Part shown: in pieces, positions 15,356 through 24,713 of the stretch | How the letters are laid out: every line of letters starts with the position of its first letter | Numbering within the stretch: position 1 is the stretch's first letter | IMG/VR virus record: IMGVR_UViG_3300005613_000001 | Location: 463,113-527,112 of that record | Length of the DNA: 64,000 bases | Direction: 5' to 3' (one strand) | Source of the DNA: a virus | Translations under genes and position numbers: made by a program | The notes under the pieces: model-generated | What the model was told of the DNA's origin: nothing | Database searches by the model: none | The model's input: only the letters and a program-made list of their open reading frames with translations

Positions 15356-18300
15356 CTAAACTCTAGGGCAAGGAACAATTGCAACACATTGCAATTCTTC
15401 TTCGCTAGCCCCAGTGAGCTTCTGTATGTCTAAATCAATCTTGACATTGACATCTATTGGCTTGCCCTTGTAAACCATTTCTACTTCCATATCTTCTGGA
15501 GCTTTGAGGTAAATTTCCTCGGGTATATTATGAATTAGAGTAATAGTCTCAGGGATTCCTGTTACTTTAATGCTGTTTGGAATGCCAGAAGCATCTAGCT
15601 GAATCGATTTGGGAAAATCTTCAGGCACTAAAAGATCAATAGATTCAGGTATCGCAGGAGCAATTAATTCAATAGATTTAGGAACATCTGTAGCTGTTAA
15701 CTCAATGGAAGTTGGAATTTCAAAATCAGAAACAATTTTAATTTGTTCTGGGATTTTGGGGCCATCAAATGTAATTTTTTCTGGAATATTCCCTTCTAAC
15801 TTAATAGATTCTGGCAAATCATGCTTTAATTTAATAGCCCTTGGCATCTTGGGGGCAACAACTTGAATAGTAGAAGGAATGCCAAGATCACCAACTTCAA
15901 CAGTCAAAGGGTCATCTTCTTTGAACATATCTTCATCAAAGAATCGTGATGATTGCCTGTTCTTTTTATTCTGCGAAAATGCCTGTGAGGTTGCACTAAC
16001 AGAGCTAGGACACGAAACCGTCACAACACAACTAATAGTGGGTGGATCACTCCATGTAACCGTTAGGTCGGGTGCCTCCATTGTAATCTGAGTTGGTATT
16101 TCACAATCACATACAATTGCAATTTCTGATGGAATATCACAATCACATGTAACATTAATTTCGGAAGGTATATCACAATCACATACAATTGTAATTTCTG
16201 ACGGTAGATCGCCAGAGACATCAGCCCCTAAAACAACTTCAATTTGTGAGGGAAGGGATTGGCTCAAATCATCAGCCGCTCTAATTTCAATTGTCGAAGG
16301 TATTGAACCAGCGCTCTCTCCGGCTTCAATAAGAATAACCGATGTGAAATTCTCCGGCATTGCCCCAAATCCAACCTCAGATGGAATTGGTGTTTCCATT
16401 GGAGCAAATCCAACTTGGGATGGAATTGGTGTGTCCATCGAGCCGAAATCAACTCGGGATGGAATTGGTGTTTCCATTGGAGTAAATCCAACTTGTGATG
16501 GAATTGGTGTGTCCATCGAGCCGAAATTAACTTGGGATGGAATTGATTCCATTGAACCAAATTCCACTACTGAAGGCACAGCATTCCCCGTAAATTCCAC
16601 TACCGAAGGTACAGCATTCCCCGTAAATTCCACTACCGATGGCACCTCATTCCCTGTAAGTGTAATCTCAGATGGAACTGTCCCTGTAAGTGTAATCTCA
16701 GAAGGCAGAGAACTCTCCCCGAATTCAACTACCGATGGCAAAGGACTGTCCGCAAAATCAATTATTGATGGTACATCATTCCCTGTAAGTGTAATCTCAG
16801 AAGGAACACTCAAACCCGTAAGTGTAATCTCAGATGGTATATCATCATTCACCTGAATCATTGATGGCACACTATCTGTAACTGTAATCTCAGACGGCAC
16901 TTCCAAACCCGTAAGCGTAATCTCAGATGGTATGTCATCCATCACCTGAAGCACTGATGGAATATCATGATTTACTTCAATTATTGATGGAATATGATCC
17001 GTAGGTCCAAAATTAATTACCGATGGAATATCATGTTCTACTGTAATTATTGATGGAATATGATCTGTGGGTCCAAATTGAATTAATGATGGAATATCAT
17101 GTTCTACTGTAATTATTGACGGAATATGATCCGTAGGACCAAATTGAATTATTGATGGCAAGTCATGTACTACTTCAATTACCGATGGGAAAGGAAGAGG
17201 TACAGGTCCAAAATTAATTACCGATGGAATATCATGATCTACTACAATTACCGATGGAATATGATCTGTGGGTCCAAATTCAATTATTGATGGTAAATCA
17301 TGCACTACTGAAATAATTGATGGAATATCATTGGGAAAATATCCAAATTCAATTAACGACGGAATATTAACAGGACTAAATGTAATATTCGATGGAATAT
17401 CAACGGGACCAAATGTAATCACAGATGGAATATCAACAGGGCTAAATGTAATCACAGACGGAATTTCAACTTCTCCGAATAAAATAATAGACGGGAAATT
17501 AACCGCGTCTCCAACAACTGAAATTACCGAGGGTATATTGACGGGTCCAAATAAAATAATTGATGGAATGTCAAGAGGCCCAAAATTGATTATTGATGGG
17601 ATTTCAAGAGGCCCAAATTCAATTAATGTTGGGATGAAAATGTCACCAAATGGACTAAAACTTAGAAGAAAACTTGGGATATCAAAATCTAAACTTATAC
17701 AAGGAAATAAAATAGGCGGCACAATAACTTCAGGCGGCAAGAAGTCGCAGTCAGGAATATCACAATTGGGATAATCAGGAACTTCAGGAACCGGAATTTC
17801 CAATATTGGATTTACATACCCCGGAGCAGGCAAATTAGATTGGTGTCGTATAGTAGGTGTTTGCACAACTTGGCAACGAGGGTCTGTTACAATTACCACT
17901 GGGTCAATAGTAGAATTAGGCGCATATCTGTGAGTGCCCTGTGTCTCAGTAGTGGTAAATGTTCCATCACCAAAATCTAATTTATATTGAGTGTATAGCC
18001 CTTCAATGTCTATATTGTATTCTAAATCAACACCAACACACTCATTGCTTGTCTCAGCAACCTTTGTTTCAAAGCTGCCCACTGTCACACAGAAATCATC
18101 TAAACACAAAGGGGTTTCATCAAGACACCGAATACGGAAATCTAAAGTTTCTGTATCAACGTCATAGTTGTAACCTATAAACTCTTCAAGATCTATTACA
18201 GCATCAGCTAACTGGTTGTGGTGTTCGGCAACTACCATACCGCGAACTATTGTGCCTGTTCGGGGGCAAATAGCAGTGCCAGCTATAGTTGAATTATATT

Positions 18301-18595
18301 GTGTTTCTTCACCACCTAGATTTCTTAAAGCCTTTTTGAGAACATTAATTTTACCATTAGCATCATATCCAACATCTGCATAATAAAATAATTCTCCTCC
18401 TATAGTTGCAAAACCGTTGGTAGGCCAGATTTCCGTTTCATTTATCCCAACTGGCACAATATAGACTTCTTCCGACCACGGCTGATTATCAGTCGCCAAC
18501 ACACTCTCTACAGTGTTATTGACTAGATAAAGCGTGTGATTGCTGTTAATCCCCAGGGGATATACAGGAGTTGGGGGGAAGTTTTGTTGTGCCAT
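15356..18595 (-). CDS. Giant fibre protein with PKD domain and ~58 IPSxI repeats
   Basis: 1,079 residues. Residues 1-180 form an N-terminal module shared with the next two fibre genes (marker AEHHNQLADAVIDLEEFIG, about 125-143). A PKD-like domain follows (LDFGDGTFTTTETQGTHRYA, about 205-225). From about residue 300 to 1030 the chain is built from short repeats of the form (I/V/L)PSxI-x-(F/V/L), spaced 8-15 residues; I count about 58, drifting to IPxxI in the last dozen. A block of CDC motifs lies at about 790-820. This regular Pro-Ser/hydrophobic periodicity predicts an extended beta-spiral or solenoid shaft. No enzymatic domain. Role: tail-fibre or whisker, probably host-surface binding. A TATAAAAT box lies ~25 nt upstream of the ATG. 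Confidence 0.8.
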   Translation of the reverse strand: MAQQNFPPTPVYPLGINSNHTLYLVNNTVESVLATDNQPWSEEVYIVPVGINETEIWPTNGFATIGGELFYYADVGYDANGKINVLKKALRNLGGEETQYNSTIAGTAICPRTGTIVRGMVVAEHHNQLADAVIDLEEFIGYNYDVDTETLDFRIRCLDETPLCLDDFCVTVGSFETKVAETSNECVGVDLEYNIDIEGLYTQYKLDFGDGTFTTTETQGTHRYAPNSTIDPVVIVTDPRCQVVQTPTIRHQSNLPAPGYVNPILEIPVPEVPDYPNCDIPDCDFLPPEVIVPPILFPCISLDFDIPSFLLSFSPFGDIFIPTLIEFGPLEIPSIINFGPLDIPSIILFGPVNIPSVISVVGDAVNFPSIILFGEVEIPSVITFSPVDIPSVITFGPVDIPSNITFSPVNIPSLIEFGYFPNDIPSIISVVHDLPSIIEFGPTDHIPSVIVVDHDIPSVINFGPVPLPFPSVIEVVHDLPSIIQFGPTDHIPSIITVEHDIPSLIQFGPTDHIPSIITVEHDIPSVINFGPTDHIPSIIEVNHDIPSVLQVMDDIPSEITLTGLEVPSEITVTDSVPSMIQVNDDIPSEITLTGLSVPSEITLTGNDVPSIIDFADSPLPSVVEFGESSLPSEITLTGTVPSEITLTGNEVPSVVEFTGNAVPSVVEFTGNAVPSVVEFGSMESIPSQVNFGSMDTPIPSQVGFTPMETPIPSRVDFGSMDTPIPSQVGFAPMETPIPSEVGFGAMPENFTSVILIEAGESAGSIPSTIEIRAADDLSQSLPSQIEVVLGADVSGDLPSEITIVCDCDIPSEINVTCDCDIPSEIAIVCDCEIPTQITMEAPDLTVTWSDPPTISCVVTVSCPSSVSATSQAFSQNKKNRQSSRFFDEDMFKEDDPLTVEVGDLGIPSTIQVVAPKMPRAIKLKHDLPESIKLEGNIPEKITFDGPKIPEQIKIVSDFEIPTSIELTATDVPKSIELIAPAIPESIDLLVPEDFPKSIQLDASGIPNSIKVTGIPETITLIHNIPEEIYLKAPEDMEVEMVYKGKPIDVNVKIDLDIQKLTGASEEELQCVAIVPCPRV

Positions 18596-18627
18596 ACCTA
18601 ATTATTTACATTCTATTTTATAGATTT

Positions 18628-19323
18628 TTACCGGATGTTGCTATTTTTCCTACGCTGATTAACTTCTGTGAGACCTTGTGAATTACACCAACCGTTTGTT
18701 TGGCTATGACAATTAGGACATAAAAATTGCAAATTAACAGGTCTATCGTCTAAAACATTTCCATTCTTGTGATCTACTTGCAATCTCAATTCTTCTCCAC
18801 ACCATGAATCTCCAATTCCGCACTTCTCACAAATATATTTTCTTCCACTTTCAATCAAAGCTCGCCGCAGGACATAAGATAGATGTCTTCTACCCTCTTT
18901 TCTTTTTACAAGTATTTCATTAGCACTTTTCCTTTTATTTCCACCTTTATGTCTTTTGCCCGAGTTTGCCTTTCTTCCCAAAAAATGGCTTGTATCTATT
19001 TGATATTCTTTAATTCTTGTTTTTAAATAATTGTGAATTCCACCGTGCCACTTTACGCCCAAATGATTACAAAGTTCTGCATACGATACACTTTTGGCTA
19101 CTGCATCTTGCAATACTTCTTTAGTATATTTGCGTGGATGATTTCGCCCGACAAAGTGTGATGTGTTTATTCCAAACAATTTAGCTTTCTTTTGCACGTT
19201 GCAAATGTTTCCTCCATGTACAGGCAGTCCCAAACCCCTCACTACGCCACTCCAAGTTATATTTTCGGAAATCAAATATTGTAATTTTTCTTTGTCCATA
19301 TGTTTATATATTAAATCATCCAC
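18628..19323 (-). CDS. HNH homing-type endonuclease
   Basis: 231 residues. The C-terminus (about 165-210) is an HNH nuclease: CEKCG, LRLQVDHKNGNVLDDRPVNLQFLCPNCHSQT, with the DH...N...H catalytic set and two CxxC zinc pairs. The N-terminal ~130 residues carry two copies of a DNA-binding unit ending DTSHFxGR / NTSHFVGR preceded by HTH-like helices, a common arrangement in phage free-standing homing endonucleases. It lies between two fibre genes with little spacing, as expected for an intron-less mobile gene that cuts related phages. Confidence 0.88.
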   Translation of the reverse strand: MDDLIYKHMDKEKLQYLISENITWSGVVRGLGLPVHGGNICNVQKKAKLFGINTSHFVGRNHPRKYTKEVLQDAVAKSVSYAELCNHLGVKWHGGIHNYLKTRIKEYQIDTSHFLGRKANSGKRHKGGNKRKSANEILVKRKEGRRHLSYVLRRALIESGRKYICEKCGIGDSWCGEELRLQVDHKNGNVLDDRPVNLQFLCPNCHSQTNGWCNSQGLTEVNQRRKNSNIR

Positions 19324-19344
19324 TTTTTTTCATCATCCACTGGT

Positions 19345-21756
19345 CTAATATATTGCCATCATCCATTGATCGCCAGAAGGTCTTGCTCCTAGAGATGAAA
19401 ATGTAAGGTCCGCCTCATTAAATTTAATAAAGGCATTAGGACTATAATCAAAGCTCATATAAGCCCTTCTGTCATCATCCGACACAGCAAGAAGTGGCTG
19501 GTCTAAATTACTAAATCCTGCCACGGTTTTATCTTGAAGTGATCCAAAAGCAACAGAATTTGTTCCTGCACCACCTGTTTCCCATACGCCGCTTGTATCG
19601 TTGTAAGCGGAAATATTAGCTGAGTTATTTAAAAAGTACATGCCACTTGTTAAACCAACCAATTGACCTTCTAGTTTTGTAGTGCCAGCTATATCCACTA
19701 GTTTTTTAAGATCCCTAAGGGGATTTGATAAAATGCCTTCCGTTCGGTAGAAGCTTTTGATTCTAAAAAATGCTCCAACACCATCATTTCTTGCAAAATA
19801 TCCAACATTATTTTTTGTTGCAGCCCGATAAACACTGAAATGTCCTTCTTCTGGCACACCTGTTGTGGGGTCATAGTTTGCTATATTTTGCTGAAGTTCG
19901 TCCGCCCCATTTAAATAATTAGCAAATTGAAAGTCAACTGAAGTGCTAGACAAGTCTGTTACATCTACGGCGAGTTTTGCTGCATTTGTAGGAGATGTAT
20001 CAGGCGGTATTACAGCATCGGTTGTATTTCCTAGAATGAAGTAAGCATTAGAATAGATGTTCATACCTACCCAATTCCACGGTCTTGAAACTGTAGGAAC
20101 ACCGGGAGTGATATAAACGTCATCAAACCCATTAAACTCTCTAATTTTAATTTTCTCTGTGGCAGGAGACGCTGCGGAATCTCGTCCACCAGCCCAAAAC
20201 AGCAACGATGTGCCATGAGCAACAGCCCCAGATGTAGTTGTAGATCGTTGAGAGAAGAATGTATTTCTTTTAAATTCTCTTAACAACTGTTCTGCATTAT
20301 CATGGTCTTTAAGAAAATCTGTGTTTCTGCTGATAGTCAAAGGCGTTGATCGCGTTTTAAAGGTTTCGCTAATCAACCCAAATTCGCGTACTGAAGCTTG
20401 TCCGTTTGAATATATCCACAACCATACATTTTCTCGCTCTACTACATCAAATGCATCTTCATAAGTTGTAATTCTATAAGCACCATATTCTGTATCGACT
20501 CTTAAAATTAAATCATATAATCCACCAACACTATAAGAAGCCCTGGTAGAGCGGGCGTTTCCATGCGTTAAGTCATCACTAAGCTCCCAGTTGTAATCTA
20601 CAATTGGATCAATAGCGCTACCTTGAGCATCCAATAACTCCCCGGCATATGAAACACTTGGAGTATTGGGATTTTCCCCTTCCGCTATCACTAAATCTAT
20701 AAAAGTATCTACAGGTGTTTTGATAAAGGGTGTTGTTACAAAAGGCCCGCCCAATGGACTACCCTGTGTAACATCTTGTCCGCTTCTCTGGTCAATTTCA
20801 ATAATAGCTTCATCTGGGGCGGGGATTCTCGCTTGGATATAATCGTAAAATGTAACTGTGTCCGTCCCATATCTATTTCTCACCGTGAAACTAACATCAT
20901 ATTTGCCCGGAGAAGTATATGTTTTAGTAATATTGCCACCATCAATGTCTAGCACCTTTACTCCTACCTGCTCCACAGGAACTACACTAGCTACTGAAAT
21001 GGTTGAAGGGCAACCTGATATATCAAGATAATTACAATGTTCCACTAAAGCACAAGATATAGATGATATTGTTGAGATTGTTGAAATACAAGAAATATTA
21101 GAAATACACGATATCATTGAACAATCATAATCACCAAAATCCCATTCAAAAACCGTGGGAGATACAAGGCAGTATTTTTCATTTGTGCCATACCAATTGC
21201 CCCCCATATTAAAACTTTTCTCTGTAAATGTAACCTTGAAAGGAACTAAACCAACTTGCTTATCCACCGAAAACCAAGCTCTCGGTTGTAAGACCAATCG
21301 GTGTAGGAAGTTGATGCGCCCCTCCATTGTGTCGCCATAAGGAGCTAAATCAATAGTTCCCTTGATTCCAACAAAGGTTTCAATAGCAATAATGGCATCT
21401 TTTAAAGCATTGTGATATTCCGCCATTACGTTTTGAGTGACATTAGTGACCCTTTTCGGCTTGGCAACATCTGTATGTGTTGATAGTAAAGACAAACCAC
21501 TGAAAGTAAATGAATTATCACTCTCCTGTGATTTTGCACTATAATTGAAAGATATAGCACGATCATCTACATCACTACATTGCTCCGTAAGAGTGATATA
21601 TCCTGTAGAGGGGAAATTGTTATAAATATCAACATCGCCCTCAACACTAATACTTGTGTCCCCAGGAGTATAATCATCTGTTAATCGCAACCTTAAAGCA
21701 TCATGGGCAATTAATAAATTTTGTTCTGTATCAAGTGACTCTGGATAATTACTCAT
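19345..21756 (-). CDS. Large PKD-domain fibre protein
   Basis: 803 residues. N-terminal module homologous to the two neighbouring fibre genes (VMAEYHNALKDAIIAIETFVG, about 109-129). A PKD domain follows (VFEWDFGDYDC ... VSFTVRNRYGTDTVTF), interrupted by an odd Cys-Ile-Ser stretch (SCISNISCISTISTISSIS). A second PKD-like unit lies near 370-440 (DYNWELSDDLTHG ... DLILRVDTEYG). The C-terminal ~350 residues resemble a beta-propeller/kelch-like receptor-binding part (repeated strands such as GTSLLFWAGGRDS, LAVSDDDRRAYMSF). Role: virion fibre, likely adhesion. Confidence 0.78.
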   Translation of the reverse strand: MSNYPESLDTEQNLLIAHDALRLRLTDDYTPGDTSISVEGDVDIYNNFPSTGYITLTEQCSDVDDRAISFNYSAKSQESDNSFTFSGLSLLSTHTDVAKPKRVTNVTQNVMAEYHNALKDAIIAIETFVGIKGTIDLAPYGDTMEGRINFLHRLVLQPRAWFSVDKQVGLVPFKVTFTEKSFNMGGNWYGTNEKYCLVSPTVFEWDFGDYDCSMISCISNISCISTISTISSISCALVEHCNYLDISGCPSTISVASVVPVEQVGVKVLDIDGGNITKTYTSPGKYDVSFTVRNRYGTDTVTFYDYIQARIPAPDEAIIEIDQRSGQDVTQGSPLGGPFVTTPFIKTPVDTFIDLVIAEGENPNTPSVSYAGELLDAQGSAIDPIVDYNWELSDDLTHGNARSTRASYSVGGLYDLILRVDTEYGAYRITTYEDAFDVVERENVWLWIYSNGQASVREFGLISETFKTRSTPLTISRNTDFLKDHDNAEQLLREFKRNTFFSQRSTTTSGAVAHGTSLLFWAGGRDSAASPATEKIKIREFNGFDDVYITPGVPTVSRPWNWVGMNIYSNAYFILGNTTDAVIPPDTSPTNAAKLAVDVTDLSSTSVDFQFANYLNGADELQQNIANYDPTTGVPEEGHFSVYRAATKNNVGYFARNDGVGAFFRIKSFYRTEGILSNPLRDLKKLVDIAGTTKLEGQLVGLTSGMYFLNNSANISAYNDTSGVWETGGAGTNSVAFGSLQDKTVAGFSNLDQPLLAVSDDDRRAYMSFDYSPNAFIKFNEADLTFSSLGARPSGDQWMMAIY

Positions 21757-21763
21757 TTCACTC

Positions 21764-22795
21764 CTATAAAACTACCAATTGCTCGGTTAAAACGCCTCGT
21801 TTTTGTAATGTGCTCCCAAACACTAACAATAATGAAGGCTCATATGTACCAGGCTGTTGATATACGTGTTCGGTAGCATGTATGTTGGGATCAAGTTCCA
21901 CTTCTTTTTCAGTATCACCAAAAGCCCAATATCTCTGCATAATGTCCCCATCGGTTTGATCTACAAAACTAAATGTTGTTGGGGAAACGCCTAATTCCGC
22001 TGCCGTTTCTACAGAGTAAGCTTTGGAACCGCCATCTTTGGGAACAACATAAAAGAAAGGCTCTATCTGTTCTTCATCTACAATTATATATGCCGCCTTG
22101 GTCGTTATTCCAGTTCCGCCCAGGTCCGTTACTACGTCTAACCTTACGGTATAATGACCTTCTGCTAAATAAGTATGACTTGGACTGCGCTCTGAAGATG
22201 TTGTGCCATCCCCAAAATCCCACAAAAATCGCAATGAATGACCTAATGTGAAATTGTGAAATGAAACTTTTAGAGGCGGGGGTCCAACTACGGGGTGGGC
22301 TCTAAAAATAGCTCTAGGTGCTAACCATTTTTCTTCTAAAGCCTGAAGAATATAATTTAATGATCCTTCTGCTGGCTCATCTTCCACTCCTAAGTTTGTT
22401 TCAATGTTAACAAGTGCATCTCTTAATGCATTGTGATGCTCGGCCATTACCCCATGAATGACGGGACTTCCAATAGACCACCTATTTTGACGAGTTTTAG
22501 CAAAACCACGGTGTAAATCAGAAAAAACCCCATTAGTTCTAGAATCATACCAAATTAACTCATGACTCCCCGGAACGCCTGGTTCTGTTCCTATGCGTAA
22601 TAATCCCTTTTGAGGGAAAGCTGAGGCATCATTAACAATTATTCGTGATCCTGTAAAGCTTAGAGTTTGTTTTAGGGTTGTTTGCGCATTATTAGTAACA
22701 ATATGCAAATCGTCCCGGTCGTCTACAACCTCGGGATAAACAGACAAATCTCCTATCGTATATCCGTCGTCAAGGGATGAAATCTTCTCTACCAT
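21764..22795 (-). CDS. PKD-domain fibre/connector protein
   Basis: 343 residues. N-terminal shared module (VMAEHHNALRDALVNIETNLG, about 115-135). Then two PKD domains: FLWDFGDGTTSSERSPSHTY (about 194-213) with HYTVRLDVVTDLGG, and RYWAFGDTEKEVELDPN (about 288-304) with TYEPSLLLVFG. It is the shortest of the three paralogues and may be the virion-proximal connector. It is 7 nt upstream of the 803-residue fibre gene in the same transcript. Confidence 0.78.
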   Translation of the reverse strand: MVEKISSLDDGYTIGDLSVYPEVVDDRDDLHIVTNNAQTTLKQTLSFTGSRIIVNDASAFPQKGLLRIGTEPGVPGSHELIWYDSRTNGVFSDLHRGFAKTRQNRWSIGSPVIHGVMAEHHNALRDALVNIETNLGVEDEPAEGSLNYILQALEEKWLAPRAIFRAHPVVGPPPLKVSFHNFTLGHSLRFLWDFGDGTTSSERSPSHTYLAEGHYTVRLDVVTDLGGTGITTKAAYIIVDEEQIEPFFYVVPKDGGSKAYSVETAAELGVSPTTFSFVDQTDGDIMQRYWAFGDTEKEVELDPNIHATEHVYQQPGTYEPSLLLVFGSTLQKRGVLTEQLVVL

Positions 22796-22803
22796 TATAA
22801 CTC

Positions 22804-23499
22804 CTATTTATCATGCTTTTCCAGGCTTTTTTTAAGTTTCTGATCTTGCTTCACATGCATGAGTTGAACCTTTTCTATTATATTTACCAATTCTTTTTTA
22901 ATTGGCGCATCATCATTTAAAGATAAAATGGTTTTAGCTAATTCTACATCAATTGGATGATGCAATAGCAGCCTCAAATTCATATCTTGACGGAGGCGTT
23001 CATCCCAGTATTGCTTTTGAGATTCTAGGTCGTCAAAAGGCTTTAAAGGCTCTATTTTCTGCAATTCCTCTAAAGTCCGTAGGAACCATTCGGACTCTTC
23101 TGTGGTTTCTTTCATTCTCACTTTCAACTCAGAAATAGAACTATTAACTGCATCCATGTGCCTGTTAAATTTTCTTAATTTAATAGCAGATTCATCAAGA
23201 TGTAGCCTATTTTCATCATCTGAATAGGGCAAAGTCTCTTTTACCTTCTCCTCGGTCATTTTTTGCCTTCTTATCTCAATTTCCAACAACTCCTTCTGAT
23301 CTTGGCTTTCTGCGATCTCCCGACGTAGATTTTCAAGAGTATCCTTCCTGGTCCGTATTTCCCTAATGCATTGCCACATCTTACTTTGTAACGTAGGCTC
23401 TTTATTTACAATGAAATGTTGAAGCTGAAAGAAGCTCATCCGATTAACAATATCGTTTTCTAAGACCTTATTCATCTCGGTTACTATATCTCTTGACAT
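22804..23499 (-). CDS. Coiled-coil protein upstream of the fibre genes
   Basis: 231 residues, almost entirely charged heptad-type helix (about 40-170), e.g. RRQKMTEEKVKETL and SISELKVRMKETTEES. The C-terminal ~60 residues include LLLHHPIDVELAKTILSLNDD. No enzyme motif. Position directly before three fibre genes suggests a fibre assembly chaperone or coiled-coil structural rod; inference only. Confidence 0.6.
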   Translation of the reverse strand: MSRDIVTEMNKVLENDIVNRMSFFQLQHFIVNKEPTLQSKMWQCIREIRTRKDTLENLRREIAESQDQKELLEIEIRRQKMTEEKVKETLPYSDDENRLHLDESAIKLRKFNRHMDAVNSSISELKVRMKETTEESEWFLRTLEELQKIEPLKPFDDLESQKQYWDERLRQDMNLRLLLHHPIDVELAKTILSLNDDAPIKKELVNIIEKVQLMHVKQDQKLKKSLEKHDK

Positions 23500-23550
23500 T
23501 TTATTCTCCTTTGGTAATAATAGAGTTGGGCATATTCAGAAAGGAAGGGA

Positions 23551-24132
23551 ATGACAGGATTACTCAAGCGTTTTAATTGCCTTACTAGCAAACTCACCGA
23601 GTCCGTAGTGCCGCCGACAAGCGTTTTACAAGGCAAACGTGGATACCTTAGCGGACCCATTGAAAATGATGCTACAAACTTTAACTGGCGAGTAGAACCA
23701 CTTAGAGTTTTGCGTGATGAATTCAAAATTAACATGTTTGATCCTCATGCTGATCCCAAACAACAATGGGTTCCAATTTTAAGAGAGGCAAGAGATAAAA
23801 GGGATTACGGAAAAATAGCCCATATCGCTAGAGATTTTGTTAGAAAAGACCTAGCAATGGTAGATCGTTCTGACCTCTTAATTGCCTATCTACCTCGCAA
23901 TGTTTATACAACTGGCACTCATCATGAAGTGATTAATAGCGATAGCGCTAAAAAACCTACACTTTTGATCTGTCCAGAAGGGAAGGAACACATTCCAATT
24001 TGGTATCACGGGTTTATTCCTCACGAATTTATGTTTGGTAGTTGGGAAAGTCTGTATGAGTATTTAAGGGAAGTTAATGAGTGCAAACATACGGAAAATC
24101 GTAGGTGGCATTTCGTCTATGGGTTAATCTGA
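23551..24132 (+). CDS. Nucleoside 2-deoxyribosyltransferase-like protein
   Basis: 193 residues. The family pattern is present: an N-terminal strand GYLSGPIE (about 31-38), a helix with VEPLRVLRDEF, and the later FVRKDLAMVDRSDLLIAYLPRNVYTTGTHHEVINS...KPTLLICPEG (about 97-150), in which Asp and Glu correspond to the nucleoside-binding and catalytic residues of NDT/DUF4406-type enzymes. It would exchange or hydrolyse bases on deoxyribonucleosides, a nucleotide-salvage or base-modification role. It is the only plus-strand gene in the 14-48 kb late region and its end overlaps the convergent gene by 9 nt. Confidence 0.72.
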   Translation: MTGLLKRFNCLTSKLTESVVPPTSVLQGKRGYLSGPIENDATNFNWRVEPLRVLRDEFKINMFDPHADPKQQWVPILREARDKRDYGKIAHIARDFVRKDLAMVDRSDLLIAYLPRNVYTTGTHHEVINSDSAKKPTLLICPEGKEHIPIWYHGFIPHEFMFGSWESLYEYLREVNECKHTENRRWHFVYGLI

Positions 24133-24498
24133 TTTTGCCCAACTGACAGTTACATATTCATATTCTTTTATACTTAAAGTTACGTCAGTAAAATGACAAT
24201 AACCTATAACACCAGAAAATTCAGCCACTAGAAGCACGTCTTTATAATAATAATTTATAACTGCCTTCCCTGCTTTGCTATAATACACAAACTCCAATTC
24301 AGATACCTCTGTGGCGTCAGTGCTTATTTTAAACGCCTCTCTAATTTCAACATTTTCAACTTTAAATGTGCGATTATTAAATGGACTAATAGGTTGAATT
24401 TGAACGGGTTCAAAAACTATCTTTTTGTTTTTGAACCCAGTTGCCATCCAACAATCTTTAGGCTTATCTGCTATTCTTTCTAACCAATAATTCTTCAT
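24124..24498 (-). CDS. Hypothetical protein with MKNxWLExI N-terminus
   Basis: 124 residues from the ATG at 24498, which overlaps the preceding stop (ATGA); an upstream in-frame start at 24564 lies inside the previous gene and is less likely. MKNYWLERIADKPK matches the start of the preceding gene (MKNHWLEKIKDK). The rest is beta-rich (KIVFEPVQIQPISP, LEFVYYSKAGKAVINYYYKDVLLVAEF). Unrecognised; probable small structural protein. Confidence 0.6.
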   Translation of the reverse strand: MKNYWLERIADKPKDCWMATGFKNKKIVFEPVQIQPISPFNNRTFKVENVEIREAFKISTDATEVSELEFVYYSKAGKAVINYYYKDVLLVAEFSGVIGYCHFTDVTLSIKEYEYVTVSWAKSD

Positions 24499-24713
24499 AC
24501 CGGACCTTTCGGACCCTTTACCCCTTTTGGCCCTTTGGGGCAAGTGTGTCCTCTTAATTGCCAAGCATCTTTTACTTGAGTTGTATCTAATATTTTCTTA
24601 AGATGCTTAGCAAAAGATTCTAAATCTTTATGGTGTGACAAATCATGCATCTGTGCTGCTTTTTTCTTTAACAATTCTTTATCTTTAATCTTTTCTAACC
24701 AATGATTTTTCAT
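24495..24713 (-). CDS. 72-residue helical protein with short collagen-like tail
   Basis: Helical body with histidines (QMHDLSHHKDLESFAKHLKKIL) and C-terminus CPKGPKGVKGPKGPV, a five-triplet Gly-x-y run. The N-terminus MKNHWLEKIKDK is nearly repeated in the next gene. Coupled to both neighbours by ATGA overlaps. Unrecognised. Confidence 0.55.
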   Translation of the reverse strand: MKNHWLEKIKDKELLKKKAAQMHDLSHHKDLESFAKHLKKILDTTQVKDAWQLRGHTCPKGPKGVKGPKGPV

